35,720 nucleotides of DNA from an uncultured Lachnospiraceae bacterium (GCA_910584785.1 CAJUDX010000035.1:1-35720); one strand, 5' to 3'; positions 1-8,812 are shown, counted from the stretch's first letter. Program-made: numbers and translations. The notes: generated from the letters alone by a model not told the origin.

Positions 1-1023
1 ATCAAATGTATGAATACTGTCACTTTCTCCTAAAACAAACCGGCAAAAAGGTTGAGTATAAGCTCCATCCGGTAGATTATTTTCTAAAATTTCCCAAAGA
101 TTCAAATAATAAGAAATAATATCCCTGTCCTCTTTATCTTCAAATTCTTCTTTGTAAAATTTCTCTATCACATTTCCTTTTTGAAAACTATCCATCAACT
201 GATGAAGTTCATTTCCCTCCTCTTTTCCCCCTTTCTCAAACACGGCCTCACCGCTCATCCAGCAAATCAAAATCCCCCTGACAATGCCACAGGCTAACAG
301 ATAAAACAGCATATGCTTATTTTCTTCCTTCGTCCCATTAAGAAAACTTTTTCCTTTTAATGCATTTCCTTTTTTTACCGTAAGCGGCTCCATTAAAGAA
401 TTCCATATGCTGGGAAAAGTTCTGGAAACTCCTTTATGGAGATGATTTTCTGCCACTCCTTTTTCCAGTAATTTAGAAAGCTGCTGATCTGCCACCTCAA
501 TATTTCCATAAAAGTAATTCAGGCATTTACTATCCGACTTCTGCTGATTGGTAATCATATACACAATAGCAATCACATCCATAGGAATATGACAGTTCAA
601 ATGATGGAATAAAACCACCTTATTACTCCCGGCAAAGCCGCCAAATAAATGCTTATCTTCTTTATTTTCCCAATACTTAAATACGATTCTCCCATCCCTG
701 TGCGAAATCAGCGTGTCAGCCATTTTCTTCATCGTTTTTAAATAAAGGGTAAAAGCACTATCATAATTCTCTGCATCATAAAGATAACACTTTTCCAGAT
801 AAAGATAAATTTCATCATAAGAATAAATGGGATAGCTTTTTCGGATATAGGTAATTAATTTCCCCTGCAATGTTCGTTTAATATTGAGCAATTCCTTAAT
901 CTTCTGTTCTTTCTTTTTTACCTCCTGAATATATTCTTCAATATCATCATTCCAAAACATTTCCATAGAAGCAAGAGGATAACACAGAACGCCCAGAAAA
1001 CGATTAATTGAATCATTTAACAC
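1..1023 (-). CDS. rdrB: RdrB-like adenosine deaminase of a RADAR-type defence system (partial, N-terminal 341 aa)
   Basis: The frame is open from a GTG at 1021-1023 to the left edge, so only the first 341 residues are seen. The GTG has AAAAGGAAG about eight bases upstream, and no ATG in this frame fits better. Residues 191-200 read AENHLHKGVS, an H-x-H metal motif (H194, H196) followed by a conserved-looking Trp at 207, as expected for the first zinc ligands of the amidohydrolase/adenosine deaminase fold. RdrB is a large divergent adenosine deaminase (roughly 800 aa) with a long N-terminal part before this motif, which fits. The gene starts 23 nt after the large ATPase gene in the same direction, the RADAR order rdrA-rdrB. 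In known systems RdrB deaminates adenosine or ATP to inosine forms during phage infection. The later His/Asp ligands lie outside the window, so assignment rests on motif and context. Confidence 0.68.
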   Translation of the reverse strand, partial: MLNDSINRFLGVLCYPLASMEMFWNDDIEEYIQEVKKKEQKIKELLNIKRTLQGKLITYIRKSYPIYSYDEIYLYLEKCYLYDAENYDSAFTLYLKTMKKMADTLISHRDGRIVFKYWENKEDKHLFGGFAGSNKVVLFHHLNCHIPMDVIAIVYMITNQQKSDSKCLNYFYGNIEVADQQLSKLLEKGVAENHLHKGVSRTFPSIWNSLMEPLTVKKGNALKGKSFLNGTKEENKHMLFYLLACGIVRGILICWMSGEAVFEKGGKEEGNELHQLMDSFQKGNVIEKFYKEEFEDKEDRDIISYYLNLWEILENNLPDGAYTQPFCRFVLGESDSIHTFD

Positions 1024-1046
1024 CTTTTCACTTCCTTTTCGTATTT

Positions 1047-3980
1047 TTAATCAAACAACTTATTGTAACTGTCGCTATCTATCTTTATCTCTAAATTTTT
1101 ATTTAATGCCTCAATAAACTGATTTAACACTTTCTGATTAGCGTTTTGATGCGCTGCGGATAATCCTTCCGTTATCTTTTTTAAGCGTTCTGCCTGACGG
1201 CGAGCTTTCTCGACATCCGATACTGCCATTTTATAGCGAAAGTAATAATGCAGATAGAACCGAAACTCCAATAATGCATTTTTCTGTGATTCATCCATTT
1301 GAATATAACTTTTCAGTAATCCATTCCATAATTCCTGAGCTTCTACTCTTCCATACCAAATCGCATAATTATTTGCCAGCTTATATGCTTCATTTAAAAC
1401 TTTCAAAAAGGCCTTATAAGAAATTCCCGTCTCCATAATTATCTCAATGATAGCTTTTCCATAGTTATCGCTTGTATTGGCTTCATGATATAAAGTATTC
1501 CAAATCTCTGTCTTAGCACTGGAAAACTTTGTCGTGCTCACACCATCATGCGATTTATTAAACTCTTCCAAATTATCTTTGGCATAATTTATATTTAATT
1601 TTCCCGGCAGCAAATTATCATTGGGAGAAAAATTACCCACCATCTGTTTTAATCCATCCACTACTTTTCCATTTAGATAATTTATGACTTTTTCTGCCGC
1701 TAACTCTCTCCAAAGATTTTGCCTGTCAACAATTTTAATAATTTCCACCCTTTGATTAAAATCTTTTATTGTATTTTCAGCACTTATTTTCCTTCTAATA
1801 TCATCAATTATTTTTTCAATATAACCATTCTCATTTTGTTTCTCCCATTCAGGCGTTATCCATTCTGCAATTGTATTAGACAAAATACGTTCCATTATCC
1901 AACGAGGCAGTATATCCTCGTTGAACCAATATGTCTCAGAAAAATTTGCAGCAGCACGTTTACATTCTCCGCCAAATAAATTTATACTTAAGTTTTGTAT
2001 TGGTATATTTGATATTTTATTTTGAATATAATTAAATTCATTTCCAAAAATATGGTAATTGTATTCAAGCATTGGCATTTCTCTGTTGCTGCATTTTGTT
2101 ATTGAAGAGATAGACTTTTCAAATGCAAAAAAAACCTTTTGTTCCAGTTCTGTATCATTAATGTATAAAGCACTTTGTAAATTTGTTCCAGAATTACCAT
2201 TTTCCTTATCTTTATCTTTTGAATAGAATCTGGACCAAATCTCTTCCAAAGGCAGACTATGATAAAAAACCAAATTAAAAACAAAATCACCTTTCACTAA
2301 AAAATTAGTTGTTAAGTCTAATAGGGTCATAGTATTGGACTTTTTATCCATATTTTTCCATTTCGTTTTATCCAATTCAGCTTTTTTTACTTTCTCAGCT
2401 ATGGACGGATAAAAAAACAAATCTTTAACCGCATTTTCTTTTAATACACTATAGCTTCTGTCTTCTTTCACCTTGTTCAGATAATCCTTTCCATACAAAA
2501 GCCTTGCTGCAAAATCAACAAAAACAAACAAAGAAAAACGTTCCACAGGATGGGTTTCTAAACTATTTTGAGAATGTTTAAATAATGAATTTTCCTGGTT
2601 ATAAATAATCGAATATGCATTATCAAAAAACACTTCACTTCTCTCTTCCCCTGCCACAAACATATTATTCCTAATCTGCTCTCTATACTGGCTGTATAAA
2701 TGCTTGGAAGATACGATGGTATCCAAAAGCTGTTTCTTTTCTCTGATAAAAGTATTGTCTGAACCATTCTTTTCCATTTTTCTTTTATCTATAATTTCAT
2801 TTAAAAGAATATACACATTATTCAGTCCACGTGACGTATCATCAAAAAGATGATAGGTATAGGGAAGAATTTCCATCTTACCTTCTTTTCCATCCTCTTC
2901 CTTTACATACTGAAAAAATGCCGGGTCAACCCATCCCTGCAATGCTTCTAAAAGACATTCTGACAAGCTTTTTCCTGGCTGTTCTTCACCGCCTTCCAGA
3001 TTATCTATGCGATACTTTCCTTTTTCCTCCAGTGTCCAGCGTTTTATATTATGCCGGTAGACCGGCGGAATAATCTTCTTTAAATATTCATAAACCAGCT
3101 TTTTCTTATTCTCTAAAATAGTTCCTGATGCTGCACCGGAGAGCATGGACTTTCCCAAAATATTCTCAGAAATCACACCTTCCTGTCGGAGAAAATCCAG
3201 GGCCAGTGCTTCTTCAAAGGTTTCCAGATCACCTGAAATAAAGGTAACAATATTTTCGTTAGAAAGATAGGAAAGCATCGTCTTAACCACATCGGTACAC
3301 CTGTAAGTACTTAAATCAATATCATCAATAAACAGAAAAATCATTCTCTGTTCATTTCCATTCACCAGTAAATCAACTAATTCATTAAATTTGTTAATAA
3401 ACTCCACATCGGAATTAAATACCTTTGCCGACTCCCTGACATAATCATTCTCTGTTGTATATTCCTGGATTAAAATATTCCTGTAATCCTTCTGAATAAA
3501 TGTGTACTGCTTTATCACTTCATTATACTTTCTTTCCAGGCCACTGTTATCTCTTGCACAGAACTCATGCGTTCTTTTCTTTTCCTTCTTGACACACTCA
3601 TCCACAAATTTCTTAAACATCCCAAGAATTGATGCCATCAATGTACCTGACTCGGACATATTCTCTGGCACAATGATGGGGAAAATTAAATCTTTTTCTC
3701 TCCTCTTCTGATTATCCCTATATAAGTCCTCCCTAATCGTCTTTAAAAGAGAGGTTTTTCCTGCACCTCTTACCCCAATAATTCCAATATTATTTGTTTT
3801 CTGAATGGTATTCTTCTCTTCTCCCTGGGCATTCTGCCTGTTTACCGTTTTTGCTTTTTCGTAACGAAACTGCTCAATCTGCGTTTCGATCTGCTCATAA
3901 GTGGGCAAAATCAGCTTTGCTTCTGCCTTTGTCAGAGCTCTTGCTCCAATTTTACCCTTCATCATCTTTTGTTCACCCAT
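1047..3980 (-). CDS. rdrA: RdrA-like P-loop ATPase of a RADAR-type defence system
   Basis: A 977-residue protein with a clear Walker A, GVRGAGKT at residues 69-76, and a Walker B, FLFIDDID at about 215-222 (D219, D220), on an AAA/STAND-like ATPase core that fills about the first third. The remaining 650 residues are rich in Lys, Asn and Glu and show no domain I recognise. Length, the N-terminal ATPase and a long helical C-terminal part fit RdrA, the ring-forming ATPase of RADAR, which partners the RdrB deaminase. The downstream neighbour with an H-x-H motif supports this. The start ATG at 3978-3980 has an AGGA about ten bases upstream. The region is visibly more AT-rich than the genes to its right, suggesting acquisition by transfer. 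A KAP-type or other NTPase from a different two-gene defence system is the main alternative. Confidence 0.68.
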   Translation of the reverse strand: MGEQKMMKGKIGARALTKAEAKLILPTYEQIETQIEQFRYEKAKTVNRQNAQGEEKNTIQKTNNIGIIGVRGAGKTSLLKTIREDLYRDNQKRREKDLIFPIIVPENMSESGTLMASILGMFKKFVDECVKKEKKRTHEFCARDNSGLERKYNEVIKQYTFIQKDYRNILIQEYTTENDYVRESAKVFNSDVEFINKFNELVDLLVNGNEQRMIFLFIDDIDLSTYRCTDVVKTMLSYLSNENIVTFISGDLETFEEALALDFLRQEGVISENILGKSMLSGAASGTILENKKKLVYEYLKKIIPPVYRHNIKRWTLEEKGKYRIDNLEGGEEQPGKSLSECLLEALQGWVDPAFFQYVKEEDGKEGKMEILPYTYHLFDDTSRGLNNVYILLNEIIDKRKMEKNGSDNTFIREKKQLLDTIVSSKHLYSQYREQIRNNMFVAGEERSEVFFDNAYSIIYNQENSLFKHSQNSLETHPVERFSLFVFVDFAARLLYGKDYLNKVKEDRSYSVLKENAVKDLFFYPSIAEKVKKAELDKTKWKNMDKKSNTMTLLDLTTNFLVKGDFVFNLVFYHSLPLEEIWSRFYSKDKDKENGNSGTNLQSALYINDTELEQKVFFAFEKSISSITKCSNREMPMLEYNYHIFGNEFNYIQNKISNIPIQNLSINLFGGECKRAAANFSETYWFNEDILPRWIMERILSNTIAEWITPEWEKQNENGYIEKIIDDIRRKISAENTIKDFNQRVEIIKIVDRQNLWRELAAEKVINYLNGKVVDGLKQMVGNFSPNDNLLPGKLNINYAKDNLEEFNKSHDGVSTTKFSSAKTEIWNTLYHEANTSDNYGKAIIEIIMETGISYKAFLKVLNEAYKLANNYAIWYGRVEAQELWNGLLKSYIQMDESQKNALLEFRFYLHYYFRYKMAVSDVEKARRQAERLKKITEGLSAAHQNANQKVLNQFIEALNKNLEIKIDSDSYNKLFD

Positions 3981-4061
3981 TATCCATTCCTGCCTTCCTT
4001 ATATACTTTCTTTAATCGACAATCATTGCTTTTTACTTGTCTTATTCACTGCCGTTTTATT

Positions 4062-5054
4062 CTACTCCAATCCCTCTGCCACTTCCTTAATTGCCTGGTA
4101 AATTTCTTCATCATGCTTTTCCGATTCTTCTGCACTTAAATAATAAGGTATCATCTGTATTTCATCAATTGCCTCCTGTGCCTTTGGATCATCTAAAATC
4201 TTTTGTACCAGTTCTTCATAATAATGAATGATCTCCTCCTGTGTGCCTTCAGGAAAGTAAAAAGAAAAATCACAATCAGGATAAACCAGATCAATCCCCT
4301 GCTCTTTTAATGTAGGGATATCCGACAACATGGCATACCTCTCTTGTGAGGGGATGCCAAGGCAGATAAACTGACCTGAATCCAAATATTTCTTTGCATT
4401 AACGTATGACCCTGGCATGATATCCACCTGTCCAGATAACATAGCCGCAATCTTGTCGGCATTTGAGCCCACATCAATCAGGTCAATGGCAATCCCTGCC
4501 GCCTGTTCAAACGCCAAAAGCTCATAATAGGTATAAGCCCCAGCCTCTGTACATCCCTTTAAATGCCCCGGAGCCGCCTTTGCCGCCTCGATAAACGCTT
4601 CCAAACTCCCATAATGGCTGGAATTAACATACAGCTGCTGCGCCGGGTCTTTGACAAAGGTCGGTCCGAGCGTAAAAGCATTATAATGATAATCCGTAAG
4701 CCCTGCAATATTTGCCACATTGACCAGGTTATGACCATATAAGAAGGTATATCCATCCGGGGAAGCCGCCAACACCTGATTTGCAGCCACCGTTCCGGCT
4801 GCTCCGGGAACATTGACCACAGCAAAGTCATTTCCCGTAATCTTTTTGGCATATTCGGCAAAGATACGGGCTGAATGATCGGTATTCCCCCCTGCCCCCG
4901 CCGGCACAATAATGGAAACTGTCCGGGAAGGCGCCCATGTCCCATCGGCTCCCACCGTTTCTGCTGGTTTTTTCATATCCAGTTCCCGACATCCTCCCAG
5001 AACCATTATCCAAAAGGAAAACAAAATCAACACGTTAACTTTCTTTTTTACCAT
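4062..5054 (-). CDS. Second TctC-type extracytoplasmic solute-binding lipoprotein
   Basis: A 330-residue lipoprotein of the TctC (Bug) family, which delivers carboxylates to a TctA/TctB membrane pair. The chosen ATG at 5052-5054 has GGGGGAAG just upstream and gives a hydrophobic signal ending in a lipobox, VLGGC. A longer frame to 5138 would add 28 residues, run through a terminator hairpin and bury the signal. Family hallmarks are PAGAGGNTD near residue 52 and the segment NVPGAAGTVAAN followed by SPDGYTF, the usual ligand-pocket loops. It lies after gudD, while another tctC (8813-9937) heads the tctB-tctA set, so one membrane pair seems to have two binding proteins. They are not close copies. 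Likely ligand is a sugar diacid, inferred from neighbours. Confidence 0.88.
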   Translation of the reverse strand: MVKKKVNVLILFSFWIMVLGGCRELDMKKPAETVGADGTWAPSRTVSIIVPAGAGGNTDHSARIFAEYAKKITGNDFAVVNVPGAAGTVAANQVLAASPDGYTFLYGHNLVNVANIAGLTDYHYNAFTLGPTFVKDPAQQLYVNSSHYGSLEAFIEAAKAAPGHLKGCTEAGAYTYYELLAFEQAAGIAIDLIDVGSNADKIAAMLSGQVDIMPGSYVNAKKYLDSGQFICLGIPSQERYAMLSDIPTLKEQGIDLVYPDCDFSFYFPEGTQEEIIHYYEELVQKILDDPKAQEAIDEIQMIPYYLSAEESEKHDEEIYQAIKEVAEGLE

Positions 5055-5108
5055 TTTTTCTTCCCCCAATGTATGATATCCGGCCTTGTGCGCCAGTGCT
5101 GAACGCAC

Positions 5109-5156
5109 AAAAAGGCCAAAGCCGGTTCTGCCACCCATGCAGTCCCGGCCTTCGCC
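5109..5156 (-). terminator. Rho-independent terminator after gudD
   Basis: On the minus strand, GGCGAAGGCCGG (5156-5145) pairs with CCGGCTTTGGCC (5125-5114) over 11 of 12 positions, counting one G-U pair, and is followed directly by five T (5113-5109). It starts about 20 nt after the gudD stop. The T run is short, so some transcripts probably continue into the second tctC. Confidence 0.7.
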
Positions 5157-5176
5157 TTATCGCATTACACTAATTC

Positions 5177-6529
5177 TTATTTATTCCATTCGCTTCCTTC
5201 GCGAACCAGACAAGGTTTCTTGGAATTAAACTTCCAGCCTGGAATCAAATACTGCATACCAACAGAGTCATCACGTCCACCCAGGCAATTATCCATGTAC
5301 AGCTTATGTGCTTTTAACACCTGATCCATATCAACCTCAATACCTAATCCCGGTTTCTTAGGTACAGCAACACAGCCATCAACAATCTGCAGCGGTTCCT
5401 TCGTTAATCTCTCCAGACCTTCCTGCCAGATCCAGTGGGTATCCAGCGCATTATATTCACCGGGAACGGCAGCGCCCACCTGCGTAAACATTGCCAGAGA
5501 AATATCAAAGTGGTTATTCGAATGGCTTCCCCAGGTATAGCCAAAGTCATGACACATCTGGGCCACGCGCACGGAACCAGCCATTGTCCAGAAATGCGGG
5601 TCAGCAAGGATAATATCCACAGCCTGCGATTCCAGAGAATGTCCAACCTCTCTCCAGTCAGTGGCAATCATATTCGTTGCCGTTGGGAATCCGGTGCGGC
5701 GGCGGAATTCGCTGACGATTTCACGTCCAGAGTACACACCCTCAGCTCCGCAGGGATCTTCACAGTAGGTAAGGATTCCCTTCATTCCCTTAACATACTC
5801 AACCGCTTCTTCCAACAGCCAGCCGCCGTTCGGATCGAGGTCAATACGCGCCTCCGGGAATGCCTTCTTTAATTCACGGATTACTTCCATTTCCTTATCA
5901 CCGCGAAGAACACCGCCCTTTAACTTGAAATCCTGGAAACCATATTTTTCATGGGTAGCCTTGGCAAATGCCACGATCTTATCTGCTGTCAAAGCTTCCT
6001 CATGACGAATTTTGTACCACTCGCATTCTGCATCCGGCTCATGATCGTAGGGTAAATCCGTGCGGTTTGGATCACCGACAAAGAAGAGATAACCAAGCAT
6101 CCGTACCTTATCTCTCTGCTGACCGTCACCTAAGAGCTCACATACCGGAACGCCCAGGTACTTACCCAGAAGATCCAGACAAGGAGCTTCAATCGCGGTA
6201 ATTACATGAACACCTGTACGCAAATCAAAGGTCTGATTTCCGCGGACATCTTCTTCTCCCTTAGAGTCCAGATGTGCTTTTACCTTTAACAGCGTACTCT
6301 TATACTCGGAAACCTTCGTTCCTTCAACAATCGGAATACACTCCTCTAATGCTGCGGTAATCTTCTTTCCTCCCGGAACCTCTCCGACACCAGTCTCACC
6401 GTTATCTGCGTGGAGAATAACGATATTTCTGGTAAAAAATGGGGAATGTGCGCCGCTTAAGTTCAGCTCCATACAATCCTTACCCGCTACCGGATAAACT
6501 TCCATCTTTGTAATTACTGGTACTCCCAT
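5177..6529 (-). CDS. gudD: Glucarate dehydratase
   Basis: A 450-residue enolase-superfamily enzyme that dehydrates D-glucarate (often also L-idarate) to 5-dehydro-4-deoxy-D-glucarate in the cytoplasm. It resembles E. coli GudD (about 446 aa) along its whole length: LSGAHSPFFTRNIVI near the start, the FKLKGG catalytic lysines (K202, K204), the metal ligands D232 in LDPNG, E257 in EDPCG and D291/D310 in the later strands, and the catalytic base in GSHSNNHFDIS (H340). The C-terminus keeps MGMQYLIPGW-type sequence. The ATG at 6527-6529 follows AAGGAGG at good spacing. It lies 128 nt after tctA and has its own promoter in that gap. Position next to a TctABC transporter and near garD marks a hexarate pathway. 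Nothing appears missing. Confidence 0.97.
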   Translation of the reverse strand: MGVPVITKMEVYPVAGKDCMELNLSGAHSPFFTRNIVILHADNGETGVGEVPGGKKITAALEECIPIVEGTKVSEYKSTLLKVKAHLDSKGEEDVRGNQTFDLRTGVHVITAIEAPCLDLLGKYLGVPVCELLGDGQQRDKVRMLGYLFFVGDPNRTDLPYDHEPDAECEWYKIRHEEALTADKIVAFAKATHEKYGFQDFKLKGGVLRGDKEMEVIRELKKAFPEARIDLDPNGGWLLEEAVEYVKGMKGILTYCEDPCGAEGVYSGREIVSEFRRRTGFPTATNMIATDWREVGHSLESQAVDIILADPHFWTMAGSVRVAQMCHDFGYTWGSHSNNHFDISLAMFTQVGAAVPGEYNALDTHWIWQEGLERLTKEPLQIVDGCVAVPKKPGLGIEVDMDQVLKAHKLYMDNCLGGRDDSVGMQYLIPGWKFNSKKPCLVREGSEWNK

Positions 6530-6573
6530 TTTGACGTCCTCCTTAATTTTTATCAGATTTCTCTTGTAAATTC

Positions 6574-6602
6574 ATTATACCTGTTTATTTTCATTAAGTA
6601 AA
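6574..6602 (-). promoter_or_regulatory. Sigma-A promoter of gudD with overlapping dyad
   Basis: On the minus strand TTTACT (6602-6597), a 17-bp spacer and TATAAT (6579-6574) lie about 45 bp upstream of gudD. A short dyad, GTTTA...TAAAC at 6583-6587 and 6599-6603, covers the -35 box and could be an operator. This shows gudD can be transcribed separately from the transporter. Confidence 0.75.
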
Positions 6603-6657
6603 CTAAGTGTTTTTTTAATTTCTCTAAGAATTTCTAATAATTATAATTCAGAAAACG

Positions 6658-8130
6658 TTAGTTGACCGCTGCTTTCTTTTTTGTCTTTCGGTCATCCCAA
6701 ATCGCATAAGCTACCGAAGCAATAATTAAGAGCCAGATAAATAAACCAATCGGCCTGGAGAAGAATACCATCAGGCTTCCTGAGGACGCAGAAATCGCCT
6801 GGATAAAGTAATTCTCCAAATCTTTACCTAAAATAAATCCAATTAAGAAACAGGAAGCAGGAATCTTAATCTTGCCGAAGATATAGCCAACCACGCCAAA
6901 ACCAAGCAGGGTCCAGGCATCGAACATACGTCCGTTCTTTGTCGCATAGGCGCCAACCACACAAATCATAATAATAATCGGGTACAGGCGCTGACGTGGA
7001 ATATAAATAATCTTACTGATCCACTTAATCGGATAGAACATCACAATAAACATAATAATGTTACATGCCAAAAGTGCAACCAAAATCGTATTCCAGGTAT
7101 GCGGGTTCTGCGTAATAAACAAAGGACCCACCTGAATACCCTGCAGCATAAAAGCGGAAATCAAAACTGCCGTTGTCGAGTCTCCGGGAATACCAAGGCT
7201 TAACAGAGGAATCAGTGCACCGCCGGTCAGACCGTTATTCGACGACTCAGAAGCCACCAGACCTTCTGGAGAACCAGTACCTAAAAGTTCAGGATGCTTG
7301 GAAAAGTTCTTCGCCTGAGCATAAGCCAGAATGGAAGCTGCTGAACCGCCAACACCCGGAAGTACACCCATAAACGTACCAATCAGAGAGGAACGAACCA
7401 GGTTTACACCCTGTCCCTTAAAATCCTTCAAAGAGAACTTGGTTACACCGCTGTTCTCTGCATTATCCACCTTTTCAATCTTAAAGCGCATTCCCTCTTC
7501 CGCTTCCTCAAAGATCTGTGCAATCGCAAACAATCCAATCAAAACGGGAAGCAGCTGGAATCCATCCTGCATCTTTGCCTTTAATGCCGCCGGAACCATA
7601 CGATAGGCATTATTTACACTGAACATACCACAGAGGGCAAGTAAAACACCGCCAAATCCGGCAAAAATGCCGCGCAGCATCTGGCCCTTGGACAGCGCAG
7701 CGATAACCGTCAAAGCAAAAAGAATAATTAAGAACTTTTCAACCGCACTGAACTTTAATGCCGCAGCACTTAAAAGCGGAGTAAACAGCCATAAACAAAT
7801 CAGGGAAATTATACCGCCGATAAAGCTGGCTAAGATACCAACCTTTAACGCACGCTCACCCTCACCCCTTTTCGACATCGGATAACCGTCAAAGGTCGTG
7901 GTAATCGAAGAAGGCGTACCGGGGATATTAATTAAAATCGCCGGAACCAAACCGCCGGAAATACCGCCAACATACAAACCTAACAAAAGGAACAACGCCG
8001 TATCCATATCATAAGCGTAAGTCATCGGCAGAAATACCGCAACTGCCATCGTCGCTGTCATCCCGGGGATGGCGCCGAATACGATACCTGCTACAACACC
8101 CAAAACTGCAATCGCAAGATGCCCTATCAT
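6658..8130 (-). CDS. tctA: TctA family large membrane subunit of a tripartite carboxylate transporter
   Basis: A 490-residue, very hydrophobic protein with about a dozen predicted membrane segments, the normal size for TctA (around 500 aa). It holds the family signatures: a glycine-rich GIVFGAIPGMTATMA near residue 15, YVGGISGGLVPAILINIPGTP near 53-73, and a second-half repeat with GVLPGVGGSAAS and LGIPGDSTTAV. TctA forms the transport path and uses an ion gradient together with TctB and a TctC binding protein. It starts 18 nt after the tctB stop. Neighbouring glucarate and galactarate dehydratases suggest that the substrate is a hexarate, although TctA sequence alone does not show specificity. 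Confidence 0.96.
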   Translation of the reverse strand: MIGHLAIAVLGVVAGIVFGAIPGMTATMAVAVFLPMTYAYDMDTALFLLLGLYVGGISGGLVPAILINIPGTPSSITTTFDGYPMSKRGEGERALKVGILASFIGGIISLICLWLFTPLLSAAALKFSAVEKFLIILFALTVIAALSKGQMLRGIFAGFGGVLLALCGMFSVNNAYRMVPAALKAKMQDGFQLLPVLIGLFAIAQIFEEAEEGMRFKIEKVDNAENSGVTKFSLKDFKGQGVNLVRSSLIGTFMGVLPGVGGSAASILAYAQAKNFSKHPELLGTGSPEGLVASESSNNGLTGGALIPLLSLGIPGDSTTAVLISAFMLQGIQVGPLFITQNPHTWNTILVALLACNIIMFIVMFYPIKWISKIIYIPRQRLYPIIIMICVVGAYATKNGRMFDAWTLLGFGVVGYIFGKIKIPASCFLIGFILGKDLENYFIQAISASSGSLMVFFSRPIGLFIWLLIIASVAYAIWDDRKTKKKAAVN

Positions 8131-8148
8131 ACCGTTATACCATCCTTT

Positions 8149-8586
8149 CTAGTAAAGTGTAAATCCAAACTGTGGAAATGCCATGGTGCAGATACCGCTG
8201 GGCAGCGTAATATTAAATACGATGCCAAATAAAACACTGATAACCAGCGAACCAACCACTGACAATAGAATACTGAGAATCAATGACTTTTTGGAAGTGC
8301 CTGCATAAAGCACATTAAACAAGAATACAAACACAATGCTGGTGATCGTAAACCCGATAACATTCAGACACCATAAATATCCGGCAAACAATACCAGTGT
8401 TCCCCACAGCTTTACATGGTCACAGTCTTTCTTAAAGAATCTGCCCGGCTTTGCCAGGAAAGCACCACCGCTCTTTACTCTTGCCATTCCTTCGGTCACA
8501 ATAATGGCCACCAGCAGGATCGCCAGGATAACCATAACAATACGAGGCACAATCCAATGCTGTGTAGAATAAACTACCTTAATCAT
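8149..8586 (-). CDS. tctB: TctB family small membrane subunit of a tripartite carboxylate transporter
   Basis: A 145-residue protein with four hydrophobic segments (about residues 13-31, 60-76, 79-94 and 103-125), the layout of TctB. TctB proteins vary a lot in sequence, so the call rests on size, topology and position directly before tctA. The start ATG at 8584-8586 follows GAAAGGGGAAAAAC. It is separated from the preceding tctC by 226 nt that hold a long RNA stem-loop, which may keep expression of the membrane subunits below that of the binding protein. Confidence 0.9.
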   Translation of the reverse strand: MIKVVYSTQHWIVPRIVMVILAILLVAIIVTEGMARVKSGGAFLAKPGRFFKKDCDHVKLWGTLVLFAGYLWCLNVIGFTITSIVFVFLFNVLYAGTSKKSLILSILLSVVGSLVISVLFGIVFNITLPSGICTMAFPQFGFTLY

Positions 8587-8622
8587 GTTTTTCCCCTTTC
8601 CTGTATCCCAGACCTACAGAGC

Positions 8623-8739
8623 AAGAAGGGGATGCTGCAAATCATCTAATCGCTACTGCTGCCGGGCTGCTTAACGGAAATCCGTCTGTGCCCCATCTGC
8701 ATTCAGTATGAAAAGATAATTTTGCAACACCCCCTTCTT
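8623..8739 (-). promoter_or_regulatory. Long mRNA stem-loop between tctC and tctB
   Basis: The arms 8623-8647 and 8714-8739 are inverted repeats of about 25 bp enclosing a 66-nt loop. In the minus-strand RNA every non-Watson-Crick position is a G-U pair (three of them) and there is one bulged A. In the opposite strand these would be A-C mismatches. A smaller hairpin, ACGGATTTCCGT, sits in the loop. No T run follows, so it is not a standard terminator. A role in mRNA processing or stability, favouring the upstream binding-protein message, is inferred. Confidence 0.7.
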
Positions 8740-8775
8740 TACATCCCAATCTGCTTTTTATTCCTTTAAACGTCC

Positions 8776-8792
8776 ATCGCCGAACCGGCGAT
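8776..8792 (-). promoter_or_regulatory. Short perfect hairpin just after tctC
   Basis: ATCGCCG, a 3-nt loop and CGGCGAT make a perfect 7-bp stem 20 nt after the tctC stop codon. No T run follows. It probably protects the 3' end of a tctC message or stalls ribosome-free polymerase. It precedes the larger stem-loop in the same gap. Confidence 0.55.
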
Positions 8793-8812
8793 TCGTTTCA
8801 TGTATTTTTTTA

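Noticed and set aside
5055..5138. Longer N-terminus for the second TctC (start at 5138)
   Set aside because: It would bury the lipoprotein signal and run through the gudD terminator; the ATG at 5054 has a strong ribosome site.
5435..5872. 145-aa open frame on the plus strand inside gudD
   Set aside because: It lies fully antisense to a well-conserved enzyme gene and has no recognisable protein character.
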